From contig SLFT01000320.1 of assembly GCA_007124105.1 (NCBI GenBank), forward strand, positions 1 to 5,721: a DNA stretch of 5,721 nt. Reading direction: 5' to 3'. Below the pieces are notes generated by a model. It made no database searches. It saw nothing but the letters and a program-made list of their open reading frames with translations, and had not been told where the DNA came from. The number at the start of each line of letters is the position of its first letter. The first letter of the stretch is position 1. Both the position numbers and the translations under genes were made by a program. The DNA is from Candidatus Hydrogenedentota bacterium (lineage in GTDB: Bacteria; Hydrogenedentota; Hydrogenedentia; Hydrogenedentales; CAITNO01). This document shows, in pieces, positions 1 through 5,299 of this stretch.

Positions 1-1325
1 ATCTTTTTTTTTTTTTTTTCATACACATAAACGCAATTGCCGCCCGCTCGTTTTGCGCCGTACATCATTTCGTCCGCAAAGCGAATAAAGGACTGGGGCG
101 TACTATCGTGGCGATATGTCATCACGCCCACACTCAACGTACATTCGTCAAACTTGCGCGCTTCAAAAGAGGCGCGGATGCGCTCGGCTATCTGTTGCGC
201 CAATTCCACGTCAGTTTCCGGCAGGATAATCGTAAATTCGTCGCCGCCGTAACGACATCCGATGTCAACAAACTCGCGGGTGCATTCGCGTACCACATCG
301 CCGATGGCCTTCAACACCTTGTCCCCCTCAAGATGGCCTTTGGTGTCATTATATTGCTTGAAGCGGTCCACGTCAAACAGCAACAGCGACAGGGGGTGGT
401 CCTGGCGACGCGCGCGCTCAATTTCCACCTGAAGCCGTTCGTGAAAATATCGCTGATTGTACAGACCGGTCAACCCATCCTTGATGGTCAACTCCTTCAG
501 CTCATTTTCCAACTGTTTCTGTTGGGTGATATCGCGGCAGATACTGAGCACGGAATTTTCGCCGCCTCCTGGCTCATGTATCTGTGACACAGACATCATC
601 ACGGGGATATGCCGGTCTTCCTTGTGGATCATTTCCGCTTCGTAATTTCTAACGGGACCGCTCTCAAGTTGCTTGTACAGTCGCTGTATTTGTTCCTCGC
701 CTTTACGAAACAGGTCCGGCAATGCGACCCCTTTTAATTCCGAGGGCGTATAGCCAAGCATATCCGTAACGCCCTGGTTGACGTAGGTAATCCGGTAATT
801 CAAGTCGCTGGTCACCACTGTGTCCACGGAACTGTTCAACAGGTTTTCAAGATACTCCTTGGTGCGACGCAGTTCCTTGTTGGCGATTTCAAGTTCTGCC
901 GTTGCCTCGCGCACCCGCTCCTCGAGGCTGGATTGGTAACGACGGTTGTCGAGCAGCAACCGCCGCCGTTCCAGCGCTTTCTCAACAGTAAACGCCAGAT
1001 CACCGAGGTGAAAAGGCTTCACCAGAAAATCGGAGGCTCCTGCGCGCATTACCTCCACCGCGTCGTTGACATCCATCATGCTTGTGGTGATGATACATGC
1101 GAGCTCTTTGTCCAGCGCAAGGGCTTCCTTCATTATCTTGATGCCGTTGTCGGGGGAAAGATAGAGCTCGGTCATGAACAGGGTATATTTACGCTGTCGC
1201 AGTTTTTCAAGCGCCTCGTTGGCGGTACGGACACTATCGCATTCATAGGATTCGCCCCGCAGGAAATCCTCTACCACCTCCAGGGTGCCCGCGTCGCCGT
1301 CGAGATATAGAATGTTTTCAGCCAA
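1..1325 (-). CDS. Receiver-like / PAS / GGDEF diguanylate cyclase, 3' end cut by window
   Basis: Predicted cytoplasmic enzyme that condenses two GTP into the second messenger c-di-GMP. 441 codons are visible, with no stop before the window edge. Residues 1-120 are a receiver-like domain: D9, T81 and K103 are kept, but the phospho-acceptor position is E53 (context MTELYLSPDNG) instead of Asp, and the acidic pair reads DG rather than DD. A charged coiled-coil linker spans about 115-157, a PAS domain about 158-275, and a GGDEF domain about 275-441. The GGDEF domain has DGLTGLYN at 283, metal-binding D318/D320 in FDVDRFKQYND, KGHLEGD, and an intact signature RYGGDEF (GGDEF at 360-364). The usual inhibitory RxxD motif before the signature reads EFVD. 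The start is TTG at 1325: an in-frame TGA lies at 1337-1335 and a GAGGA ribosome site lies 6 bases upstream. The reading frame is open throughout. The domain assignment is secure; the cyclase's signal is unknown. Confidence 0.93.
   Translation of the reverse strand, partial: MAENILYLDGDAGTLEVVEDFLRGESYECDSVRTANEALEKLRQRKYTLFMTELYLSPDNGIKIMKEALALDKELACIITTSMMDVNDAVEVMRAGASDFLVKPFHLGDLAFTVEKALERRRLLLDNRRYQSSLEERVREATAELEIANKELRRTKEYLENLLNSSVDTVVTSDLNYRITYVNQGVTDMLGYTPSELKGVALPDLFRKGEEQIQRLYKQLESGPVRNYEAEMIHKEDRHIPVMMSVSQIHEPGGGENSVLSICRDITQQKQLENELKELTIKDGLTGLYNQRYFHERLQVEIERARRQDHPLSLLLFDVDRFKQYNDTKGHLEGDKVLKAIGDVVRECTREFVDIGCRYGGDEFTIILPETDVELAQQIAERIRASFEARKFDECTLSVGVMTYRHDSTPQSFIRFADEMMYGAKRAGGNCVYVYEKKKKK
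4..19. repeat. 16-base T homopolymer (A16 on the cyclase coding strand)
   Basis: Sixteen consecutive T on the plus strand. On the coding strand this gives a glutamate codon followed by five lysine codons (four AAA then AAG) directly after the natural end of the GGDEF fold (GGNCVYVY). A run this long is prone to replication or transcription slippage and to sequencing error, so the exact C-terminal frame and stop of the cyclase cannot be trusted. Confidence 0.95.
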
Positions 1326-1337
1326 CTCACTTCCTCA
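1326..1337 (-). promoter_or_regulatory. Ribosome binding site deciding the TTG start of the cyclase
   Basis: The coding strand reads TGAGGAAGTGAG then TTG. GAGGA (1336-1332) is a good Shine-Dalgarno sequence, 6 bases from the TTG. The TGA that overlaps it is an in-frame stop for the cyclase frame, so no upstream start is possible, and the next in-frame ATG is near codon 51, inside the receiver fold. The same TGA ends the possible short ORF upstream, an arrangement that would permit translational coupling. Confidence 0.65.
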
Positions 1338-1406
1338 CGTTTCATTATTTATGATGGAGGCGAATAGCCTCATGAACGCCTGTCCCACTGTTTCATACAT
1401 TGCCAC
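1335..1406 (-). CDS. Possible 23-codon leader ORF before the cyclase
   Basis: A short frame starts at GTG 1406, or two codons later at ATG 1400, and reads MYETVGQAFMRLFASIINNE plus a final T before TGA at 1335. A GAGG lies 7 bases before the GTG, and an AGGTGG lies just before the ATG. Its stop overlaps the cyclase's Shine-Dalgarno site, leaving 9 bases between stop and TTG. The peptide is mildly amphipathic and resembles nothing I know. At this length a chance ORF is quite possible. If real, its likely role is to couple or pace cyclase translation, but this is inferred from position alone. Confidence 0.25.
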   Translation of the reverse strand: MAMYETVGQAFMRLFASIINNET

Positions 1407-1462
1407 CTACACACCTCTTATCGTCCGCACCAGCTTCGCGCGAAACATCAACACCCGCAAAT

Positions 1463-1476
1463 ATGTTTATTGTCCT
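1463..1476 (-). repeat. Repeated leader motif, copy 1 (AGGACAATAAACAT)
   Basis: On the minus strand this reads AGGACAATAAACAT. It matches copy 2 at 1901-1914 at 13 of 14 bases, and both copies have TACAAGG a little upstream. It lies between the 79-residue gene and the cyclase, about 60 bases before the possible leader ORF. It could be a regulator- or RNA-binding site, but its function is unknown. Confidence 0.45.
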
Positions 1477-1518
1477 CTACCTTGTACAGCATCCCATGCC
1501 GCGCGTTGTGGAGGCGCC

Positions 1519-1758
1519 CTACAAATACTTCATAACAGCGATCATGGCTATGATGCTGCCCAGGGCAAGCCCCTTTTCCAATCGGCCAGGCAGTTTGCTC
1601 CCGTCTATGTCCATGCCGGGCGCTTCGCCGCCAGGTCTCGATTGCGGACTGAGGTCGTCCATCTGCGCGTAGGCATCATCGGGCATTGCAAGAATACAGA
1701 ATACCACCACTACGCATATTAACATTGTCGTTGCAATCACATATCTGTTCATGGGCAC
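1519..1758 (-). CDS. 79-residue small exported or membrane protein, unknown function
   Basis: I do not recognise the family. The N-terminus is a convincing signal peptide: MPMNR, a long hydrophobic core (about residues 6-24, very rich in Val, Ile, Leu and Cys), then an AYA|Q-type cleavage site near residue 31. The short mature part has a hydrophilic Pro/Gly-rich stretch (about 32-60) and ends in a second hydrophobic segment, GLALGSIIAMIAVMKYL. After processing, it would be a peptide of under 50 residues anchored by its C-terminal helix. The GTG start at 1758 is favoured over the ATG two codons later because AGGAG lies exactly 6 bases upstream of it. The gene precedes the cyclase on the same strand with a 193-base gap, so co-transcription is possible but not shown. 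The protein could be a membrane-associated regulator or a small pore-like peptide; neither is supported by more than its shape. Confidence 0.6.
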   Translation of the reverse strand: MPMNRYVIATTMLICVVVVFCILAMPDDAYAQMDDLSPQSRPGGEAPGMDIDGSKLPGRLEKGLALGSIIAMIAVMKYL

Positions 1759-1764
1759 TTAAAA

Positions 1765-1769
1765 CTCCT
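1765..1769 (-). promoter_or_regulatory. Ribosome binding site AGGAG for the 79-residue protein
   Basis: The minus strand reads CAGGAG TTTTAA GTG. The ideal 6-base spacing to GTG 1758 is the main support for both the start choice and for the small gene being real. The alternative ATG at 1752 would be 12 bases away, which is too far. Confidence 0.65.
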
Positions 1770-1896
1770 GTCCGTTCTCGCGCGGCCAGCATACGCCGCC
1801 ACATTACCCAGCCTCATCGTGCGCTCAACACACACGATCGCTCCCGAAGAAAACGCTTTTTCATGCCTTGTAATAAGACGCGGCACTCCGTTCCCA

Positions 1897-1915
1897 CAGG
1901 ATGTTTATTATCCTG
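1897..1915. repeat. Small dyad CAGGAT/ATCCTG in the leftward leader
   Basis: A perfect 6-bp inverted repeat (1897-1902 and 1910-1915) with a 7-base AT-rich loop GTTTATT. It contains copy 2 of the AGGAYAATAAACAT motif. It sits about 35-50 bases downstream of the leftward TATAAT, so it would be in the 5' leader RNA of the small gene or act as an operator-like dyad. No T-run follows on either strand, which argues against a terminator. Confidence 0.4.
1901..1914 (-). repeat. Repeated leader motif, copy 2 (AGGATAATAAACAT)
   Basis: On the minus strand this reads AGGATAATAAACAT, one base different from copy 1 at 1463-1476. Part of it, extended by one base (GATGTTTATTA on the plus strand, 1900-1910), also recurs as a perfect 11-bp inverted copy at 1998-2008. 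Confidence 0.45.
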
Positions 1916-1947
1916 CCCACACAATGCCTTGTATATCATACACCTAT

Positions 1948-1953
1948 ATTATA
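1948..1953 (-). promoter_or_regulatory. Candidate leftward -10 element TATAAT
   Basis: The minus strand has an exact TATAAT in an AT-rich block. At the right spacing the -35 region is poor (TCCGTT or TTCCGT). Transcription would begin near 1941, giving a leader of roughly 180 bases before GTG 1758. The -10 is convincing, the promoter as a whole only moderately so. It could serve both the 79-residue gene and the cyclase. Confidence 0.4.
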
Positions 1954-1997
1954 CCTTATTTTACGCCAAAAACGGAAGTTTTCGTGTAACAGTCTAT

Positions 1998-2008
1998 TAA
2001 TAAACATC
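1998..2008 (+). repeat. 11-bp inverted copy TAATAAACATC
   Basis: Perfect reverse complement of GATGTTTATTA at 1900-1910, with 87 bp between the arms. The pair brackets the AT-rich block that holds the leftward TATAAT. This could be a pair of regulator sites flanking a promoter; it is also the third occurrence of AATAAACAT within about 550 bp. Confidence 0.45.
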
Positions 2009-2026
2009 AAAGGTGACCTGTAGATA

Positions 2027-2092
2027 GTGAAGCGAAGGGGAATCCACCGGTACAACGTGCTGAAGCGGAATGGTGGTTCCGCTTCGTTTCAC
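2027..2092. repeat. Long imperfect hairpin with a competing internal hairpin
   Basis: The 5' arm 2027-2042 pairs with 2077-2092 (one mismatch, G2038 against G2081; one G-U), then after a bulged T2043, CCACC 2044-2048 pairs with GGTGG 2072-2076 and G2049 with T2071. This gives about 21 pairs round a loop of about 21 bases. Inside the loop, GAAGCGGAA 2062-2070 can instead pair perfectly with TTCCGCTTC 2077-2085 (9 bp, loop TGGTGG), so the two folds exclude each other. GTAG precedes the stem by 3 bases, as in some REP-type elements. No T-run follows, so it is not a standard terminator. It could be a REP/palindromic repeat or a leader RNA switch; the sequence alone does not decide. Confidence 0.6.
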
Positions 2093-2344
2093 CCATCACA
2101 GAATTGAATATTTTGAGTTAAAAGACGTCGCGCCAACCAATTACATTTCATTTTGGTTCTCGGTACCGACCGACACATTGTTGCATCTCTCGTCGTCATC
2201 TGCGGATAGATACTACGTCGTTCCTAATGGCTTCCGTAAGCGTTTCAGCGGTTGTCGTTTGAAATATGGGCATGACATAACGCGGCAGGAACAGTGTCGG
2301 CATCGGCCTGCGGCGTCGTGTTTCCACGCGATGTAAGTTTTAGT

Positions 2345-2369
2345 GCGCAGCCAGTTTAGCGGCTGTCGC
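2345..2369. repeat. Dyad upstream of the exbD -10 element
   Basis: GCGCAGCC (2345-2352) faces GGCTG-T-CGC (2361-2369), which makes 8 pairs with one bulged base and an 8-base loop. It lies where the -35 region of the exbD promoter would be, so it may be an operator or may simply be chance. Confidence 0.3.
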
Positions 2370-2377
2370 CGCTTTCA

Positions 2378-2386
2378 TGTTATGAT
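2378..2386 (+). promoter_or_regulatory. Extended -10 promoter for exbD
   Basis: The sequence reads TG-T-TATGAT: a -10 hexamer one base from consensus, with the TG of an extended -10. No recognisable -35 lies 16-18 bases upstream, which is acceptable for extended -10 promoters. The predicted start near 2393 gives a leader of about 34 bases, ending in the exbD ribosome site. Confidence 0.45.
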
Positions 2387-2426
2387 CGTACTGTACAGGA
2401 CTTTTACGCCCTTGAGGAGAACCGTC

Positions 2427-2840
2427 ATGGACGATGCATTTGGGCGACCGCCGCGCACAAGACCGCTGCTGATAAACATTACGCCGCTGGTAGATGTAAC
2501 GCTGTTGCTTTTGATTTTCTTCATGGTAACCGCCACGTTTCGTGAGATGAGCGCGCTGGATATTCAGGTGCCCAGCGCGGCGTCTGGCGTGTCCCAGCCG
2601 ATTACAGGCTGTGAAATCGTAATTGACGCCGATGGCGCACTGAAATTTGAACAAGTACCTGTGGCGCACAACCAGTTACGGCCGTTGTTGCGCGCCTGGA
2701 TTGCGGAGCATCCCGGCGCGGAAGTAACCATACGCGCTGATAAACGCGTCTCCTATGAACACGTGGCAAGCGTTTTGGATAGTGTGCGCCTGGAAGGCGT
2801 TGAGCAGGTAGCGCTGCCTGTGATACCCCAAGGCCACTGA
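2427..2840 (+). CDS. exbD: ExbD/TolR-family biopolymer transport protein
   Basis: Inner-membrane protein of 137 residues, close to the family's usual 130-145. ExbD/TolR proteins join a pentamer of ExbB/TolQ and use the proton gradient to drive work at the outer membrane. Here a short basic cytoplasmic tail (GRPPRTRP) is followed by NITPLVDVTLLLLIFFMVTA, a single transmembrane helix with the conserved proton-pathway aspartate at D23. The rest is the periplasmic domain, with the LDIQVP strand, an EIVIDADG strand, and a final VTIRADKRVSYEHV segment typical of the family. The ATG at 2427 is chosen because GAGGAG (2414-2419) lies 7 bases upstream and the family motif begins about 15 residues later. 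An ATG farther upstream (2376) in the same frame has no ribosome site. No exbB/tolQ or TonB/TolA gene is in the window. The next gene, 151 bases downstream on the same strand, is a penicillin-binding protein. Whether it serves a Ton-like, Tol-like or other motor cannot be told. Confidence 0.92.
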   Translation: MDDAFGRPPRTRPLLINITPLVDVTLLLLIFFMVTATFREMSALDIQVPSAASGVSQPITGCEIVIDADGALKFEQVPVAHNQLRPLLRAWIAEHPGAEVTIRADKRVSYEHVASVLDSVRLEGVEQVALPVIPQGH

Positions 2841-2847
2841 AGATGTC

Positions 2848-2861
2848 GGGCGGCAACGCCC
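2848..2861 (+). other. GNRA-capped hairpin just after exbD
   Basis: GGGCG (2848-2852) and CGCCC (2857-2861) make a perfect 5-bp GC stem closed by GCAA, a stabilising GNRA tetraloop, 7 bases after the exbD stop. There is no T-run, so it is at best a weak or factor-assisted terminator or a 3'-end stabiliser. A further palindrome GGGCGCCC follows at 2868-2875. Confidence 0.35.
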
Positions 2862-2955
2862 ATGCCAGGGCGCCCACTATCCATCACGAACACACACAAT
2901 GTACAGGAGAAACACATAGGCAGCGAAAGAGAGCGTGGCGGCATCATACAATCTG

Positions 2956-2985
2956 TTGCCGCATCCGTTCCTGTCGTGATATGTT
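2956..2985 (+). promoter_or_regulatory. Possible promoter directly before the penicillin-binding protein gene
   Basis: TTGCCG (2956-2961), an 18-base spacer, then TATGTT (2980-2985) preceded by TG-A as in an extended -10. Transcription would start at about 2992, on or next to the gene's first ATG, implying a leaderless message or use of the second ATG at 3004. A dyad GCGGCA/TGCCGC (2938-2943 and 2957-2962) overlaps the -35. Match quality is modest. Confidence 0.25.
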
Positions 2986-2991
2986 ACCATC

Positions 2992-5145
2992 ATGGACGAA
3001 AACATGAAAACACCAACCAGCAGCCGTCGCGGATGCGCCGGTTTATTCTTCGCTTTCATTTTAGCCATGGGCGCTGTGTGGGGCGGCGGCCTGGGCTTTT
3101 TTGTGTGGCTGGTGGATGACGCCGGGAGCGAAGTTGCCGAGGCCCTCGCCGATTTCAGGCCCAAGGTGGGCAGCAAGGCATACAGCAGCGACAGCCAGCT
3201 GATAGGCGAGTTCGCCAGGCAGGACCGCCAACTGGTGCGCCTGAGTGATATACCGCTGCATGTTCAAAAAGCCTTCATTGCTACTGAAGACCATTTGTTT
3301 TATGAACACAGGGGGGTGCGGATTGACGCCATTATCAACGCGTTTCTTGACAATATCCAATCGGGGCGCACCCGCGGTGGGAGCACCATCACCCAGCAGG
3401 TGGTTCGCAATGTGGAATCACTCGAAATTGGACAGGAACGAACGTATGATCGCAAGATACGCGAGGCAATTGCCGCGTTACAGGTCGAGCGAGAATTTAC
3501 AAAAGACGAAATCCTTGAACTTTATTTGAACCAAATTTTCCTGGGAATAGGCGCCTGGGGCATTGAAGCGGCGGCGCAACAGTATTTCGGCAAGAGTTGT
3601 CAGGACCTGACGCTCAGCCAGGCGGCCACCATTGCCGGACTCACCCAGTCGCCCAATCGCGGCAATCCCATTGTCAATCCCAAAGCGGCAGCAGTACGCC
3701 GCGACATCGTTTTGCGGCAGATGCTCGATAGACACTTTATTACGCAATCCGAATACGAGGAAGCGCGTCAGGAGGATATTGAGAGCGCCGTAGCGCGTCC
3801 CGATGAAGACACGCGACGTTTCAGCGACTATTCACTGATGGGCCGTTTTCGCGCTCCTTATTTTGTGGAGGAAGTCAGACAGTTTGTGCGGGACAGATAT
3901 GAGGTTGAGCAGGTTTTCGAGGACGGTCTTGAAATCTACACGACTTTGGATATGCGTTTGCAGGAGATTGCCGAGCGCGTGTTATTGGCGGCGCTGGATG
4001 AATTTGACGAACGCCAGCGCGAACGCCTTGAGCGTCAGGGAAATGCGGATGCGTTCACGCCGGTGTCCGGCGGCCTGATATGCATTGACAACCGCCCGCC
4101 CTACCGCGGCTTTGTCCGCGCCATGGTTGGCGGACGCGACTTCACCCGCGAAAAATTCAATACGGTTACGCAGGCGCGACGACAGCCCGGCTCGAGCATC
4201 AAGCCTTTCGTATGGGCCGCCGCCATCGCTTCGGGTATGACCCCGTCCTCCATTGTTGTGGACGCTCCCTTTCAGCGGGTTGCGCCCAATGGCCAGATTT
4301 GGGCGCCGAAAAATTTTGACGGCAGCCATAGCGGACCCGTTCCTATCAGACTGGCCCTTGAAAAGTCCATTAACATCGTCTCCATTAAACTGCTGGAGCA
4401 AGTGGGCGCCCCCCTTGTTCGTTCCTATATGCAGCGCTGCGGTATTCCGACCGATGTACAGGGGTTGACCATCGCGCTCGGTTCCAGCGAAGTACGGCTC
4501 ATCGAACATGCCGTCGCCTATTCCGTGTTTGCCAACGGCGGTATGCGTTACGACCCTGTGATGATAACGGAGATTCGCGACCGGGACGGCGTACAACGGT
4601 ATAACTATCGGGACCATGTCAAGGCGGAACAAGCCATGGACCCGAAAGTGGCTTATGTCGCCATGCACATGCTGAAGGGCGCCTGTACCCCCGGTTATGA
4701 TGTGGGGCATTATCCGACAGGGTGGCGTACACACGTGCTCGAACGTCCACGCGCCGGAAAAACGGGAACGACTAACGACAGCCGCGACGCCTGGTTCTGC
4801 GGATTTACCCCCACGTATACCACCGTGGTGTGGGTAGGCTATCGCGGGAACCGATCACTCGGGCGGGGCCGCGACTATACCGGCGGACGCCTTGCGGCCC
4901 CCATCTGGATTGATTTTATGCTTGAAGCCCATGAAGGCATACCGGTCACCGATTTTGAAATTCCGTCTGGAATCGAATTTCACACCGTGAACCGACTGCG
5001 CGGCACAGCAGGCGGCAATTACAGGGAAGCGTTTATCGAAGGCACCGCACCGCCGTCCTATTGGCATAGTGACGAGCAAACTACCGAGCAAGACTATGTT
5101 TCACTTGATGACGGAACCCAAATACCGCTGCTTGAAGCGTTGTAA
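2992..5145 (+). CDS. mrcA: Class A penicillin-binding protein (PBP1A-type, bifunctional)
   Basis: Inner-membrane enzyme of 717 residues that polymerises lipid II into glycan strands and cross-links the stem peptides in the periplasm. Residues 14-41 form the single membrane anchor. The GT51 glycosyltransferase domain (about 60-240) has catalytic E99 in ATEDHLFYEH, then RTRGGSTITQQVVRN (126-140), RKIREAIAALQVER and KDEILELYLNQIFLG. The transpeptidase domain (about 335-660) has nucleophile S401 in SSIK (401-404), S459-I-N461 and KTGT (K590). All catalytic motifs are intact. At 717 residues it is shorter than E. coli PBP1A (850), and the linker between domains leaves little room for the OB-fold insert found there, so the symbol is a family-level label. 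An in-frame TGA at 2977 limits the start to ATG 2992 or ATG 3004. Neither has a strong ribosome site; the second has only a weak GGA 7 bases upstream. It follows exbD on the same strand. Confidence 0.95.
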   Translation: MDENMKTPTSSRRGCAGLFFAFILAMGAVWGGGLGFFVWLVDDAGSEVAEALADFRPKVGSKAYSSDSQLIGEFARQDRQLVRLSDIPLHVQKAFIATEDHLFYEHRGVRIDAIINAFLDNIQSGRTRGGSTITQQVVRNVESLEIGQERTYDRKIREAIAALQVEREFTKDEILELYLNQIFLGIGAWGIEAAAQQYFGKSCQDLTLSQAATIAGLTQSPNRGNPIVNPKAAAVRRDIVLRQMLDRHFITQSEYEEARQEDIESAVARPDEDTRRFSDYSLMGRFRAPYFVEEVRQFVRDRYEVEQVFEDGLEIYTTLDMRLQEIAERVLLAALDEFDERQRERLERQGNADAFTPVSGGLICIDNRPPYRGFVRAMVGGRDFTREKFNTVTQARRQPGSSIKPFVWAAAIASGMTPSSIVVDAPFQRVAPNGQIWAPKNFDGSHSGPVPIRLALEKSINIVSIKLLEQVGAPLVRSYMQRCGIPTDVQGLTIALGSSEVRLIEHAVAYSVFANGGMRYDPVMITEIRDRDGVQRYNYRDHVKAEQAMDPKVAYVAMHMLKGACTPGYDVGHYPTGWRTHVLERPRAGKTGTTNDSRDAWFCGFTPTYTTVVWVGYRGNRSLGRGRDYTGGRLAAPIWIDFMLEAHEGIPVTDFEIPSGIEFHTVNRLRGTAGGNYREAFIEGTAPPSYWHSDEQTTEQDYVSLDDGTQIPLLEAL

Positions 5146-5299
5146 ATAACCGACCGGGGCCATTACCGGCGGAAGACGGCACTAATATGAAATTCCAAAA
5201 AGGAAAATGATTGGGAGGCAGTGGTACTCGCGAACCATGCCAAGACACGCACAAAAGCGCTGATAACAAGAATTCAATAATTCGCAGAAAACTCTTCCC
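5146..5299. other. Gene-free gap after the penicillin-binding protein gene
   Basis: No gene is seen. No clear intrinsic terminator follows the 5145 stop. The best candidate is a bulged hairpin, GGCA-G-TGGT (5217-5225) with ACCATGCC (5234-5241): 8 pairs and an 8-base loop, but no T-run after it, so it is a poor terminator on sequence grounds. Together with the promoter and leader that follow, the whole gene-free stretch runs to 5443. Confidence 0.4.

Larger units (their letters stand above)
1759..2377. other. 619-bp gene-free divergent intergenic region
   Basis: No open frame here has convincing protein character or a good ribosome site. The region separates the leftward small-protein/cyclase pair from the rightward exbD gene. 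It holds an AT-rich block at about 1900-2010, a leftward TATAAT, a 10-bp direct repeat ATGCCTTGTA (1863-1872 and 1924-1933), a short dyad ATCGTG/CACGAT (1816-1821 and 1833-1838), and the strong hairpin at 2027-2092. I see nothing definable in 2093-2340. Confidence 0.6.

Noticed and set aside
108..587. 159-codon open frame on the plus strand
   Set aside because: Antisense shadow of the GGDEF and PAS coding sequence, which is unmistakable on the minus strand.
1435..1444. Palindrome TTCGCGCGAA in the gap before the cyclase
   Set aside because: A single 10-bp GC palindrome with no promoter element placed near it; it could easily be chance.
1285..1722. 145-codon open frame on the plus strand
   Set aside because: It spans the cyclase start, the gap and the antisense of the 79-residue gene. 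It has low-complexity composition, no ribosome site and no domain. The minus-strand gene has better start and signal-peptide evidence.
2070..2336. 88-codon open frame on the plus strand in the intergenic region
   Set aside because: It begins inside the hairpin at 2027-2092, has no Shine-Dalgarno site, and its residue pattern (many His, Arg and Ser, with no ordered hydrophobic pattern) does not look like a protein.
2343..2426. N-terminal extension of exbD to upstream start codons
   Set aside because: The extension crosses the promoter candidate, adds arginine-rich sequence foreign to the family and has no ribosome site. GAGGAG 7 bases before ATG 2427 fixes the start.
2905..2909. AGGAG ribosome-site-like sequence between exbD and the penicillin-binding protein gene
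   Set aside because: No ATG, GTG or TTG stands at a usable distance (ATA is at 6 bases). The downstream gene cannot start here because of an in-frame TGA at 2977.
3982..4734. 250-codon open frame on the minus strand
   Set aside because: It lies wholly antisense to the transpeptidase domain of the penicillin-binding protein, whose motifs are all intact. Its translation has no recognisable domain, and open antisense frames are common in GC-rich codons.
5146..5260. Intrinsic terminator after the penicillin-binding protein gene
   Set aside because: The hairpins present (for example 5217-5241) are short or bulged and none is followed by a T-run, so I do not call a terminator.
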